Shown: positions 18,925-28,047 of the stretch, piece by piece | Numbering within the stretch: position 1 is the first letter of the stretch | How the letters are laid out: every line of letters begins with the position of its first letter | Assembly (NCBI GenBank): GCA_963678085.1 | Contig: OY782680.1 | Span: forward strand, 310,001-374,000 | Length of the DNA: 64,000 nucleotides | Direction of reading: 5' to 3' | Source of the DNA: Aliishimia sp963678085 | Lineage (GTDB): Bacteria > Pseudomonadota > Alphaproteobacteria > Rhodobacterales > Rhodobacteraceae | Position numbers and translations under genes: made by a program | The notes under the pieces: model-generated | Database searches by the model: none | Told to the model about the DNA's origin: nothing | What the model saw: only the letters and a program-made list of their open reading frames with translations

Positions 18925-19026
18925 CATCGAGATTTTCCACAACCGCAGATAGCCGTCATTGCGCCATCGGCTACAAAACGGCCAATACAGGCGCTCGAAA
19001 ACATAACCTGGAAAACCGCCGCATAG
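18923..19026 (+). pseudogene. IS3-family orfB C-terminal remnant
   Basis: In shifting frames the plus strand reads YIEIFHNRR, then RHCAIGYKT, then PIQALENITWKTAA and a stop at 19026. IS3-type OrfB proteins end in YN.RRRHSALGY..P. At least two frameshifts are present and everything upstream is gone, replaced by the MITE-like element. Confidence 0.6.
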
Positions 19027-19179
19027 GGTCATTAATCAAATTGCCTGGAAACGGGGACGAAGTTCAACTCTTCGATAGACGGCACATCAGATAACTGCGG
19101 TGTCCTCGTTATGCGGGAAGCAGAAGAGCTCCTTTGTTAATTGGCTATAACGCAAATGGCATCCTTCTGCAGAGGTCTT

Positions 19180-19590
19180 TCACTGTTTTGTTTTTTGGCT
19201 TGCAAATAGCCTATCTTCTCGGGGTAGCAGCGTTCTAAGAGACTTAAGGCATTTGTAGTGGTGGCCCTCTATAAGCGCGGAGGTTGCGGCGGCAAGGTTC
19301 TGCCGGCTGTCCGTGTCGGTAAATACCTGACTTAGTTCTTCTATCTGGCGCAGCAGTTGCAACTGCACTTCATCAGCTTCAGAATCGCCAGATAGTACCA
19401 ACTGGACAGCATAGCACACGCGTTTAACAGGTGTTTTTGCCTCTTCTGGATGGATCGCATCGCGAAGGCGCAAGATATGAGCGCCAGGCGTCATAATTGA
19501 AAGGCGGCTACGGCGATCCCCATTTTCGATTACGGCGCCGTTTACAAGAACCCTTTCTTTAGGACTGAGCTTCAAAACAAGTCCGCTCAT
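19180..19590 (-). CDS. flbT: FlbT, flagellin synthesis repressor
   Basis: 136 residues, usual length, opening with LVLKLSPKERVLVNGAVIEN typical of FlbT. In Caulobacter, FlbT binds the 5' leader of flagellin mRNA and blocks its translation until the hook is built. The ATG overlaps the flaF stop by 4 bp, so the two are translationally coupled. The gene is last of the flagellin-flaF-flbT set and its 3' side borders the insertion sequence cluster. All conserved parts appear present, so the mobile cluster has not damaged it. Confidence 0.9.
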   Translation of the reverse strand: MSGLVLKLSPKERVLVNGAVIENGDRRSRLSIMTPGAHILRLRDAIHPEEAKTPVKRVCYAVQLVLSGDSEADEVQLQLLRQIEELSQVFTDTDSRQNLAAATSALIEGHHYKCLKSLRTLLPREDRLFASQKTKQ

Positions 19591-19964
19591 GCTTTATTTC
19601 CTTCAGATTGCAAACCAGCCAGGATTGCTACGTTGATTTCGAGCAAGGGAACAGCGGTTGCTTCTTTTCTAAGAACCTTGCGTGTGTGTTGAACTGTAAA
19701 TTCGGAGAGAAAAAATAGACGCGCGCGCAGATCGTCGGGCAGAAGGTTTTCGGCTTCGGCAACATTTGTAGCAATTGTAATCCATAGCGTGCGGTTTTCA
19801 TGTAAGGCTTCGACAAGTTTATTGAAGTCGCGCGATTTGACCGCGTGTTTCAGCCGGTGCGTGATTCGCGCAATGACTTCGAATTCTATGCTCCGCGGCG
19901 TGCGGGTGCTGGAATTCGTTGGCGCGTAGGCACGTTGGGCTAGGGTTGCTGCGTTCACGGGCAC
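19587..19964 (-). CDS. flaF: FlaF, flagellar biosynthesis regulator
   Basis: 125 residues with the FlaF pattern: AQRAYA near the start, then RSIEFEVIARITHRLK, an ALHENRTLWITIATNVA core and LPDDLRARLFFLSEFTVQHT. FlaF acts opposite to FlbT, being needed for flagellin translation and secretion. The start is GTG at 19964 with GAGG just upstream; no ATG fits better. It lies between flagellin and flbT, the order common in alphaproteobacteria. Confidence 0.9.
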   Translation of the reverse strand: MPVNAATLAQRAYAPTNSSTRTPRSIEFEVIARITHRLKHAVKSRDFNKLVEALHENRTLWITIATNVAEAENLLPDDLRARLFFLSEFTVQHTRKVLRKEATAVPLLEINVAILAGLQSEGNKA

Positions 19965-20000
19965 TGCCTCAGTTATGAGTTTTGATTATTGGGGAGGGAT

Positions 20001-20025
20001 CAGGGGCGCCGGATAAGCGCCCCTG
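20001..20025 (-). terminator. Stem-loop downstream of the flagellin gene
   Basis: CAGGGGCGC (20001-20009) and GCGCCCCTG (20017-20025) form a perfect 9-bp stem with a 7-base loop, 14 bp past the flagellin stop on the minus strand. There is no T run after it, so it may stabilise or process the flagellin mRNA and limit, rather than stop, read-through into flaF-flbT. Confidence 0.55.
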
Positions 20026-20038
20026 ACTATGTATCCGA

Positions 20039-21328
20039 TTAACGGAAGAGCTGCAGGATGGACTGCGGCGCCTGGTTCGCAATGGACAGGGCCTGAACAC
20101 CGAGCTGCTGCTGTGTTTGCAGTGCTTGAAGACGCGCAGAGGCTTCTTCCATGTTCGCATCGACCAGTGACCCAATACCGGATTTCAGAGAGTCTGTTAA
20201 GTTTGAAACAAAAGTGCTTTGCGTTTCAACCCGTCCCTCTACTGAGCCGAAGGAAGCGGCCGCATTGATGGAAGATTGGATCATTCCCTCAATATTGCCC
20301 AACGCTGTTTCGGCCCCTGCGGCTGTGGAAACATCCATTGTTTCCAATTGTGCAAGCGAACCGGTTCCCCGTTCCATTGTTAGGGCCACAGCAATGCCAG
20401 CTTCATTAGTGTCGTTTTGAACTATGAAAGTCCCTGCGGTTGTTCCTGCAACGAATGAAAAATCGGTATCGGACAGGCCCGCTTGAGAGAGACTAGAGCG
20501 CACACCACTTGCGACACCACTAGCATCGTCACCCTCTTGTACTGTATAGGATCCCTCAATGTTGCCGATCTTCAAGCGAACAACGTCGCCCTCTACAAAG
20601 CCTGTGTTAACCGAAGTATCAACTCCAGATGCTGAGGCTTTTAGTGCTACTCCACCAGTGTCCCCGCCAGAAGTATCCAAAAACTGAGCTGCTGTAAATG
20701 TGACTTGGTCTGTACCACCTGCAGCACCATCACTAGGGTCGAGAGTCGTAATGCCACCAATATTCGCTGCATCAAGCGTTAAGGCGGCCCCAGCGGTTGT
20801 GGATAAGTTTTGTGCGTCTACGCCAATATTAGAAGCTGCCACACCACCTGAGGCATCTCTGTCAAGAGAGGATAGGATGTTTGCCCCAACATTTCCGTTT
20901 GCGTTGAAATCGGTTGTTGAGCCATCTACAAGGTTTAGCCCGTTGAACTGAGCCGCGCCTACTACGGATTTGATTTGCTCACGCAGTGCTACGACATCTT
21001 CTTGGATTTTGGCGCGATCCACGTTGTCTGATTGTGCTGAGACAATTTTATCCTTCATGTCTTTTAGAAGGTCTGTGACCGTTTCTGACGCTTGACGTGC
21101 AACCGCAACCGTAGATTCGCCCAAAGCAAGCGAGCTGGAAATTGCCTCGAACCCTTGAACATCTGATTCCATCACTTTGGAAATGGCCCAAACGGCAGAG
21201 TTATCTTTGGCTGACGCAATCGATTTACCGGTCGAGATTTCGTTCTGTGTTGATTGCAGGCCTTTGTTGATGCTTTTCAGGGTCTGCAACGCGATCATCG
21301 CGCTGTTATTCGTCAAAATACTGGACAT
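20039..21328 (-). CDS. fliC: Flagellin
   Basis: 429 residues. The conserved N-terminal D0/D1 region (SILTNNSAMIALQTLKSIN; ALGESTVAVARQASETV) and C-terminal D1/D0 region (MEEASARLQALQTQQQLG, ALSIANQAPQSILQLF) frame a variable central domain rich in Gly, Ser, Thr and Asp (about 150-330). It is the filament subunit, exported by the flagellar type III apparatus. AAAGGA precedes the ATG by 6 bp. The 200-bp upstream region includes a long leader where FlbT would act (family knowledge). No sigma-28 or sigma-54 box could be named with certainty. Confidence 0.95.
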   Translation of the reverse strand: MSSILTNNSAMIALQTLKSINKGLQSTQNEISTGKSIASAKDNSAVWAISKVMESDVQGFEAISSSLALGESTVAVARQASETVTDLLKDMKDKIVSAQSDNVDRAKIQEDVVALREQIKSVVGAAQFNGLNLVDGSTTDFNANGNVGANILSSLDRDASGGVAASNIGVDAQNLSTTAGAALTLDAANIGGITTLDPSDGAAGGTDQVTFTAAQFLDTSGGDTGGVALKASASGVDTSVNTGFVEGDVVRLKIGNIEGSYTVQEGDDASGVASGVRSSLSQAGLSDTDFSFVAGTTAGTFIVQNDTNEAGIAVALTMERGTGSLAQLETMDVSTAAGAETALGNIEGMIQSSINAAASFGSVEGRVETQSTFVSNLTDSLKSGIGSLVDANMEEASARLQALQTQQQLGVQALSIANQAPQSILQLFR

Positions 21329-21528
21329 TGGTTTTCCTTTAATCCTTGGCCTTTGGCCATACTAATTCCCCGCCCTTTCGAGCGGCCCAATGGTCTTTCT
21401 GAGCCGTGCATATCGCCAAGCTGGCGGCGCGCCATCCCGTTTCAGGATGCCCGCACACTGTGACCCTGAGATGCCTAAGGACTTCCTAACGCGGCGCAGC
21501 CAGTTTCATTGCATTTGACACAAATCGT

Positions 21529-21882
21529 TTAAGCCCTTTTTTCAAAGGAACTCTCGACATCACCTTTGAGACGATTTTTCTCGCCCTGTTCAGTATAGGT
21601 GTCAAATTCGCGCCGTATCCGACGAATCTCGGCCAGTTTTTCCGCGATATTGCGAATGCCTTGCATGGCGGCTTCGAGCAGGACCTGATTGTGTTCTAGT
21701 TTTGCATTCACATCGTCCGAAGCGGCAGTTTTGGCCAGCTCAATCGTATTAAGAGAGCCGATCAGGTCTTCTTTCTCTGTTACAATCGATTCGAGACTGG
21801 TCAAATCGCCAGACAAAAGCGCTTTGCGTTCAATTGTTAGAATTTCATCAAGCCGGGCGATTAGTTCATTTTCTGAGCTCAT
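21529..21882 (-). CDS. FlgN-like flagellar export chaperone
   Basis: 117 residues, almost wholly alpha-helical: ENELIARLDEILTIERKALL, LTSLESIVTEKEDLIGSL, ending in a basic helix. Length and helix pattern fit FlgN, which escorts the hook-filament junction proteins to the export gate. The ATG overlaps the stop of the FlgJ-like gene by 4 bp, so both are expressed together. The assignment rests on position and helical form more than on exact motifs. Confidence 0.65.
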   Translation of the reverse strand: MSSENELIARLDEILTIERKALLSGDLTSLESIVTEKEDLIGSLNTIELAKTAASDDVNAKLEHNQVLLEAAMQGIRNIAEKLAEIRRIRREFDTYTEQGEKNRLKGDVESSFEKRA

Positions 21883-22151
21883 GAGTTTTTCTCCTTTAGG
21901 GATTCGTAGATGGATTGCGCAAGGCCGATTCCCCCAGCCTTTGCCATTTCGTCGGCCTGCGCTTGGACAAGAAAAGACGCAAATTGATCCTCGCCTGCGC
22001 CGCCGCCAAAGTCCTGGGACATTTTCCCTAGACCTGTGGCTTTGAGCATTTCAGCAAGAAAACTTGCCTCTAATTGCTGAGCGGCTTGACGCAAAGCGTG
22101 ATCGGGTAAGTTGCCCTTTGCGGGCGCGCGACTAAGCGGGGGGATGTCCAT
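21879..22151 (-). CDS. FlgJ-like rod-binding protein
   Basis: 90 residues with AAQQLEASFLAEMLKATGL and EDQFASFLVQAQADEMAKAG, plus GIGLAQSIYESL, which is the rod-binding N-terminal half of FlgJ. The muramidase half found in enterobacteria is absent, as usual in alphaproteobacteria, so another enzyme must open the peptidoglycan for the rod. It is coupled to the flgN-like gene and divergent from fliK with a 114-bp gap that must hold both promoters. Confidence 0.75.
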   Translation of the reverse strand: MDIPPLSRAPAKGNLPDHALRQAAQQLEASFLAEMLKATGLGKMSQDFGGGAGEDQFASFLVQAQADEMAKAGGIGLAQSIYESLKEKNS

Positions 22152-22265
22152 TATGCAAGCTCCTAAAATTGTTCTTAGTTTTTGCTAGAAATCACAAAGC
22201 GGTAAAAATTTCGGTAACCAGTTTGGCAATAAAAGGGCATGCGGAAGAATTCCGGGAGATTTGCT

Positions 22266-23714
22266 ATGATACCGAATATTCTCACACAGACTGTGGCTCC
22301 AAACCCGGAGCGGCCAGCAATGGCGCAAAAAACTAAGGCGGCGCAGCCCTCAGACAAGGATCAGCCATCCTTTGACGAGGCCGTGCGAGAACTGGATCAA
22401 AAGCAGAGCTCTAAGAAAGAGGAGATCGTAAAAGGCGATCAAAGCGATTCTGAAAACGCGTCAGGTGCAGAAGGTCTTGACGCCGATATCGCGCATGAAC
22501 AAACAAGTGAAAGCTTGGGCAAGGTTGAGGTATCGCAAGATATTTTGCAGGAACCGGACATAGCTGAGCCGTTCAAAATGCCGAAAATCCCTGAGGTTCA
22601 GGTTGCGCCTGAAACGGCGCCGCCTGATCCTGAAGCTTCGGATGTCAAAGAGTACGCTCAGGTCGAGATTGATGATCCTGAGGTCTCACCAGCCTTGGAG
22701 GCGCGAGAGCCAACACAGCGAATAGAATCGGTGGTCGAACCTCGGCAAGTTCCTGTGAGCCTGGATATGACCGCGCACACCACTCCCCGCGCGGAAATGC
22801 GCACACCTGAAACGGGTGCTTCTGTTCAACTCAACACGAACGCAGAGAAAATCCAGGCTCCGCCCAAAGAGCCACAACTGTTTGTCGCTGAAACGCGTGA
22901 TGGTAAGGTGCCAGATCAGCCGGGAGAGGCACTGCGCACAGAAACCTCCGTTGCCGCAGTTGCCAAAGAGGCAATGCCAGAGGCAAAACACACGCCCATC
23001 GCTGCGCAACCAGTCGTAGAGCGCAGCAATAAGGAGTTTCGCACAGAGTCGAAGTCGCATAAATTAGCTGAGGGCGAAGCTCCAAGGCCCATGGCGCCAA
23101 CGCAGCCAGAAAGCCAATCCCGGCCAACTATGCCGACGCCTGTCGCGGTTGCGCAACCTCAGGCTGCTGAACAGCCAGCCCAAATGTCGCTCTATGCAGA
23201 TGCCGATGCTGAAATTCAGCGGCTCGAATTTGGGGCGGGCTCGACACAAACGGGCGGGTCTCAGGCGAATGCGACTTTCATGTCTCAAGCATTTGCGCGG
23301 GCAGAGATGCCTCGCAGCCTTGCATTTCAGCTTCAAGAAGCGGCGCGGGGTTTGGGAGGGCAGCCGGTTGATGTCTCGCTGCACCCAGAAGAGCTTGGCC
23401 GTGTGCGACTATCAATTGCCGCAAGTGAGCTCGGCGTGAGCCTGCAAATCCTCGCGGAACGCCCCGAAACCCTAGACATCATGCGGCGCCATGCGGAAAT
23501 GCTGGCCAAGGAACTCGGAGAGATTGGCTTTGCGTCGATTGATTTGGCCTTCGGACAAGGCCATGCCCCGCAAAGTGATGAACAAGACGCCTCACCCGAT
23601 GGCTTTGCCGCGGGCCATCAAGATGGCACCCAGCCTGACACCCTTCCCGAACCGGGCGCTGTACCCGCAGCCGTGACCCGAATTTCGGATCAAGGCGTTG
23701 ATATTCGAATCTAG
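22266..23714 (+). CDS. fliK: FliK, flagellar hook-length control protein
   Basis: 482 residues. The first 300 are low-complexity, Pro/Glu/Gln/Ala rich, the flexible ruler part. The C-terminal domain (about 360-445) has MPRSLAFQLQEAARGLGGQ, DVSLHPEELGRVRLSI and LAERPETLDIMRRHAEMLAK, the Flg_hook switch domain. It measures hook length and switches export from hook to filament proteins. I prefer the ATG at 22266 because GGGAG lies 7 bp before it; an in-frame ATG at 22239 lacks this. flgD follows after 19 bp. Confidence 0.85.
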   Translation: MIPNILTQTVAPNPERPAMAQKTKAAQPSDKDQPSFDEAVRELDQKQSSKKEEIVKGDQSDSENASGAEGLDADIAHEQTSESLGKVEVSQDILQEPDIAEPFKMPKIPEVQVAPETAPPDPEASDVKEYAQVEIDDPEVSPALEAREPTQRIESVVEPRQVPVSLDMTAHTTPRAEMRTPETGASVQLNTNAEKIQAPPKEPQLFVAETRDGKVPDQPGEALRTETSVAAVAKEAMPEAKHTPIAAQPVVERSNKEFRTESKSHKLAEGEAPRPMAPTQPESQSRPTMPTPVAVAQPQAAEQPAQMSLYADADAEIQRLEFGAGSTQTGGSQANATFMSQAFARAEMPRSLAFQLQEAARGLGGQPVDVSLHPEELGRVRLSIAASELGVSLQILAERPETLDIMRRHAEMLAKELGEIGFASIDLAFGQGHAPQSDEQDASPDGFAAGHQDGTQPDTLPEPGAVPAAVTRISDQGVDIRI

Positions 23715-23733
23715 CCCCCCTTAGGAGACTCCG

Positions 23734-24408
23734 ATGACAACAATCTCACCAGCAGATATTGGCGGCTCACCGACCACGCGCCAGGTTCAAACCACCTCAA
23801 GCAGTTCTGGGATTACCTCAGATTTTGACACATTCTTGTCGATGCTGACCGCACAGGCGCGCTATCAGGATCCGTTAGAGCCTGTTGACAGCACAGAATA
23901 TGCCTCGCAACTCGCGCAATTTTCCTCTGTTGAGCAGCAGGTGCAAACCAATGACCTGCTCAGTTCGATGATTGACCAGCTCAGCGCAACGAATCTGTCG
24001 GAGTTTTCTCAGTGGATTGGCATGCAAGCGCGTAGCACAGCCGCCACCTATTTTGACGGTAGCCCCATCACAATCACGCCCGAACCAGCCGTCGGGACCG
24101 ATGAAATGGCGCTGCTCATCTATGATGCTGAACGGGACGAGGTGGGGCGTCTTGTGCTGGAGGTTTCCGATGAAGCAATTGAATGGGACGGCAGCGATGG
24201 CTATGGTAATACGCTCCCACATGGCAGCTATACATTTGTTCTAGAAACGAAAATGGCAGGCGACGTTACGGAACAAATCTCGACCGAAAGCTACACAAAC
24301 GTGAATGAAGTGCGTAATGTGGATGGCGAGACAGTCTTTGTGATGGCGGGCGGTGCCCAGGTCAACCCCAGCGAGATCACCGCCTTTCGCCGACCCGATA
24401 CGCCTTGA
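23734..24408 (+). CDS. flgD: FlgD, flagellar hook assembly (capping) protein
   Basis: 224 residues. The N-terminal part has SDFDTFLSMLTAQARYQDPL and PVDSTEYASQLAQFSSVEQQ, a clear FlgD signature. The C-terminal half has the FlgD tudor/Ig-like folds (IEWDGSDGYGNTLPHGSYTF). FlgD caps the growing hook and is then replaced. AGGAG lies upstream of the ATG. It forms a pair with fliK, a normal hook operon order. Confidence 0.9.
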   Translation: MTTISPADIGGSPTTRQVQTTSSSSGITSDFDTFLSMLTAQARYQDPLEPVDSTEYASQLAQFSSVEQQVQTNDLLSSMIDQLSATNLSEFSQWIGMQARSTAATYFDGSPITITPEPAVGTDEMALLIYDAERDEVGRLVLEVSDEAIEWDGSDGYGNTLPHGSYTFVLETKMAGDVTEQISTESYTNVNEVRNVDGETVFVMAGGAQVNPSEITAFRRPDTP

Positions 24409-24460
24409 CCCAAGGCACAGATGAGGATCTAGCAGGCCGTAGCATAAAAAGAGGCCCGCT

Positions 24461-25510
24461 ATGCTTATCCAAGTCGCGCTTATCTTTCTCTTCGGCCTTA
24501 TCGGCGGTGGGTTTGGTTTTGCTATAGGCGCACCGCTCCCGTTTATGTTGGGGGGTATCGTCGGCACCGCAAGCTTTGTGATGTGGTATGAAAGACATGG
24601 GCGCGCCTTGCCAGAGCTACCGCGCTGGGTGCGGCTGGTCTTTATGGCCATTATCGGCACCGCGATCGGTTCACGGTTTTCGCCCGAATATCTTGAAGTA
24701 TTGCCGCATTTTTGGATCTCTTGCCTAGCAATCCTGCCCTATATTCTGCTTGCCCACGGGGGTGGTTTTGCGCTGATGCGATATGTGGGCCGCTACGAGA
24801 GGAATGATGCCTATTTTGCCTCGCTGCCGGGTGGAATCATCGATAGCGCGGCACTTGCGCAAGAGGCTGGTCCGGATGTTCGGGTGGTCACAGCGCAACA
24901 TTTTATGCGCATCATCCTTGTGGTGCTCGCAGTCCCGCTCTTGTTTTTGGTGATTGAGGGCAATTCGGTCGGATCGGCTGTGGGCGTAGATTTGCCGCGC
25001 GAGACCCACTCTTTTAGTGATATCGTCTTGATTCTGACAATTGCGGGTGCGGGCCTAGTGATGGGGCGCGCCTTGCGCCTGCCTATTTCTCACATGCTTG
25101 GCCCATTGATTGTGGCAGGCCTTGTGAGCGTCAGCGGCCTAGTTGAGATCAATATGCCCGATTGGCTTACACATTTCGCGCAATATGTGGTGGGTACGAC
25201 ACTTGGCGCGCAGTTTTCTGGTATGTCCCGAAAGCTGTTGCTGCGTGGTTTCAGTATGGGCATTCTCGCAGGTGCTTATATGCTGTTGCTCGCCGCCGGG
25301 TTCGCGACGCTTTTATCCCCGCTTGTTCCTGCCGAATTTAGCGTTATGTTCGTGAGCTTTACCGCCGGAGGGTTGACAGAAATGAGCCTGATTGCCCTGT
25401 CTTTGGGCTTTAGTCCGGTTGTTGTCTTGCTGCATCATTTGCTGCGCATTCTCTTCACGATCCTCTTGGCCCCCCGTCTTGCGCCTTGGGTTATCAAATC
25501 AAAACCCTGA
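24461..25510 (+). CDS. AbrB-family integral membrane protein
   Basis: 349 residues and about ten hydrophobic segments. The two halves resemble each other: GAPLPFMLGGIVGTASFV near the start and LPISHMLGPLIVAGLVSVSG in the second half. Each carries the proline/glycine motif of the AbrB (putative ammonia monooxygenase/transporter) duplication family. The conserved SLPGGIIDSAALAQEAG and FTAGGLTEMSLIALSLGFSP are present. The substrate is not known; the E. coli name comes from a weak link to aidB. It stands alone between flgD and matB. Confidence 0.75.
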   Translation: MLIQVALIFLFGLIGGGFGFAIGAPLPFMLGGIVGTASFVMWYERHGRALPELPRWVRLVFMAIIGTAIGSRFSPEYLEVLPHFWISCLAILPYILLAHGGGFALMRYVGRYERNDAYFASLPGGIIDSAALAQEAGPDVRVVTAQHFMRIILVVLAVPLLFLVIEGNSVGSAVGVDLPRETHSFSDIVLILTIAGAGLVMGRALRLPISHMLGPLIVAGLVSVSGLVEINMPDWLTHFAQYVVGTTLGAQFSGMSRKLLLRGFSMGILAGAYMLLLAAGFATLLSPLVPAEFSVMFVSFTAGGLTEMSLIALSLGFSPVVVLLHHLLRILFTILLAPRLAPWVIKSKP

Positions 25511-25581
25511 AATCGCTGTGGCTTGCAGCGTGCCAGGCCCATATATTAACGTGAAGGCCTTATGCTAGAACCGGAGTTACC

Positions 25582-27099
25582 GTGCCCATGAATCCCCTCG
25601 CCGATGCGCTGATCGCCCCGCTAGAGCACCGAGAAACCCCGGTTTTGATCCGGGCAGATGGCAGTGAAGTGAGTGGGGCGGCCCTGTTTGCGCTCTCTGC
25701 TCAGATCGCCAATGTGCTGGCAAATGCTGGTGTGAGCCCTGGTGATCGCGTTGCGATGCAAACGGAAAAAACGGTTGAGGCGCTGGCCCTTTATCTAGCA
25801 TGTCTGCGCATCGGGGCGCTGTTTTTGCCGCTGAACACTGCCTATACGGCGCCAGAGCTTGAATATTTCCTAGGGGATGCTGAGCCGCGCGTTGCCGTTA
25901 TAGACCCTAGCGCTTTGGACCGGCTACGCCCCTTGGCGGCTCAGCATGGCACAAAACTGCTTACTTTGGATGCTCAAGGGCAAGGCACGCTGACAGAGCA
26001 GGCCGGTCAAGCGCCTGGGTCGTTTGAAAATGCCGTGCGCGGGCTGGGTGATTTGGCGGCGATTCTCTACACCTCTGGCACAACGGGGCGTTCCAAAGGG
26101 GCGATGCTTTCTCAGAACAATCTGCTGTCAAATGCCAAAACCTTAGTAAAAGCTTGGCGTTTTACCGCGCAAGATACGCTGTTGCATGCTCTGCCGATTT
26201 TCCATGTGCATGGGCTTTTTGTGGCGATGAACATCACACTATTAGCCGGCGGCAAGGCGATTTTTTTACCCAAATTCGATTTGGATGTGATGATCGAGAA
26301 GATGCCTCAGGCCACATCGCTGATGGGGGTGCCGACTTTTTACACACGGCTTTTGTCTGATGTGCGCTTCACCAAAGAGTTAACCAGCCATATGCGGCTG
26401 TTTATTTCTGGCTCCGCGCCGCTTCTTGCGGAGACGCATCGTGAATTTGAGGCCCGAACCGGCCATCGCATTCTGGAACGCTACGGGATGACGGAAACCA
26501 CCATGAGCACCTCTAACCCTTATGAGGGCGAGCGGCGCGCGGGTACTGTTGGGCCTGTTCTGCCTGGGGTCGAGGCGCGGATTGTGCATGGGGAGAGCGG
26601 CGACATCCTGCCCCAGGGCGAGATTGGCGTGCTAGAGGTGCGCGGCGATAATGTGTTCAAGGGCTATTGGCGCATGCCTGAAAAGACGGCCGAAGAGTTT
26701 CGCGAGGATGGCTTTTTCATCACCGGGGACATCGCGCAAATCAGTGAGGATGGCTATGTCACCATCGTGGGGCGTGCCAAGGATTTGGTGATTTCGGGCG
26801 GCTACAATATTTATCCCAAAGAAGTTGAGGGCGAGATTGATGCCTTGGATGGTGTGCTCGAATCAGCTGTGATCGGTGTGCCGCATCCTGATTTTGGCGA
26901 AGCGGTTGTGGCGGTGGTTGTGAAAGACGGCAGCGCTGAGGTTATGGCAGCGGGGATTATTTCGACCCTGCAAGAGCGGCTGGCGAAATTCAAATGCCCC
27001 AAATTGGTGAGCTTTACCCAGGCGCTGCCCCGCAACACGATGGGCAAAGTGCAAAAGGCTGAGCTGCGCAAAGAGTTCGCGGACAGCTTTACGGGATAG
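25582..27099 (+). CDS. matB: Malonyl-CoA synthetase (acyl-adenylate ligase)
   Basis: 505 residues of the ANL superfamily. Motifs in order: phosphate loop YTSGTTGRSKGAMLSQNNL, ALPIFHVHGLFVA, adenine motif LERYGMTETTMST, ITGDIAQISEDGYVTIVGR with the hinge DLVISGGYNIYPKEVEGEI, and the catalytic Lys in PRNTMGKVQK. Overall layout is that of MatB, which makes malonyl-CoA from malonate and CoA with ATP. A medium-chain acyl substrate cannot be excluded from motifs alone. Its 3' end overlaps the convergent xerC by 11 bp. Confidence 0.8.
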   Translation: MPMNPLADALIAPLEHRETPVLIRADGSEVSGAALFALSAQIANVLANAGVSPGDRVAMQTEKTVEALALYLACLRIGALFLPLNTAYTAPELEYFLGDAEPRVAVIDPSALDRLRPLAAQHGTKLLTLDAQGQGTLTEQAGQAPGSFENAVRGLGDLAAILYTSGTTGRSKGAMLSQNNLLSNAKTLVKAWRFTAQDTLLHALPIFHVHGLFVAMNITLLAGGKAIFLPKFDLDVMIEKMPQATSLMGVPTFYTRLLSDVRFTKELTSHMRLFISGSAPLLAETHREFEARTGHRILERYGMTETTMSTSNPYEGERRAGTVGPVLPGVEARIVHGESGDILPQGEIGVLEVRGDNVFKGYWRMPEKTAEEFREDGFFITGDIAQISEDGYVTIVGRAKDLVISGGYNIYPKEVEGEIDALDGVLESAVIGVPHPDFGEAVVAVVVKDGSAEVMAAGIISTLQERLAKFKCPKLVSFTQALPRNTMGKVQKAELRKEFADSFTG

Positions 27100-28039
27100 C
27101 TTTTCTTCGCGCCATTGGGTGCGCGGAGGTGTAGATATCCAAAAGTTTGCTGGTCTCAACGGCGGTGTAGTTTTGCGTGGTGCTCAGGCTTGCATGGCCC
27201 AAGAGCTCTTGAATCGCGCGCAGATCGCCGCCCGCGGCTAAGAGCTGTGTGGCAAAGCTATGGCGCATCGCGTGGGGTGTGGCGGAGCTGGGCAGGCCAA
27301 GCTGGGCGCGGATGGATTGCATCAGTTTTTGCACCGTGCTTGGGCGTAGCGCACCGCCCCGCACTGCGCGAAATAGCGGGGCATTCGGCTCTTGCGGGTG
27401 CGGGCAAATTCGTAAATAGGCCTCAACCGCGTCTCGGGCGATGGGCAGAACGGGCACGATCCGCTCTTTACGCCCTTTGCCCAAAATGCGCAGGCTCTCG
27501 CCCAAGGGCGCATCTTTTCTCTGTAAGCCCAGAGCCTCGGAAATCCGCAGCCCGCAGCCCCATAATAGGATCAGGACGGCTGTATCGCGCGCGTTGATCC
27601 AGGCTTTATTCGAATGGGTTGAGGCCATATCGAGCACATCGCGCGCGGCCTCTTCACTGAGCGGGCGGGGCAATTTGTTATGAAATTTCGGCGCACGGGT
27701 GGAGAGAACCGCGGTTGGTTCGAACCCTTCCCGTTCGGCCAGCCAACGGTAAAAGCTTTTGACAGCAGAAAGCTTGCGGGCCAGTGAACGTGCGGACAGC
27801 CCAGTAGAGCGTGCCTGCGCCATCCAAGCCCGCATATCGGTAATGGTGATCTTTGCGAGCGCACCGAGCCCGTGATGCTGGCCTTTATATTCGGTCAAGA
27901 AAGCCAGAAACTCGAACACGTCTTGGTGATAGGCCGTAATCGTGTGAGGCGATGCGTCTTTCAGAGCTTTTTGATGATCCAGCCAAGTGCTCAACGCCTC
28001 TTTAGCGGCTTGCGAGACATGAAAGGCGTGATCACTCAA
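27089..28039 (-). CDS. xerC: Tyrosine recombinase XerC
   Basis: 316 residues. SAM-like N-terminal domain (HTITAYHQDVFEFLAFL) and catalytic domain with the first Arg in LWGCGLRISEALGL, Lys in GKGRKERIVPV, HAMRHSFATQLL (His, Arg), ELLGHASLSTTQNYT (His, Tyr). All catalytic residues are present. XerC/D resolve chromosome dimers at dif during division. The DUF484 gene lies 8 bp upstream, the same pairing as in pseudomonads, so the two form an operon. It is housekeeping and not the integrase of a mobile element. Confidence 0.9.
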   Translation of the reverse strand: MSDHAFHVSQAAKEALSTWLDHQKALKDASPHTITAYHQDVFEFLAFLTEYKGQHHGLGALAKITITDMRAWMAQARSTGLSARSLARKLSAVKSFYRWLAEREGFEPTAVLSTRAPKFHNKLPRPLSEEAARDVLDMASTHSNKAWINARDTAVLILLWGCGLRISEALGLQRKDAPLGESLRILGKGRKERIVPVLPIARDAVEAYLRICPHPQEPNAPLFRAVRGGALRPSTVQKLMQSIRAQLGLPSSATPHAMRHSFATQLLAAGGDLRAIQELLGHASLSTTQNYTAVETSKLLDIYTSAHPMARRKAIP

Positions 28040-28047
28040 CGGGCGCG

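Noticed and set aside
27089..28039. Integrase of a mobile island
   Set aside because: Sequence and DUF484 pairing identify it as housekeeping XerC; no tRNA or attachment repeats adjoin it.
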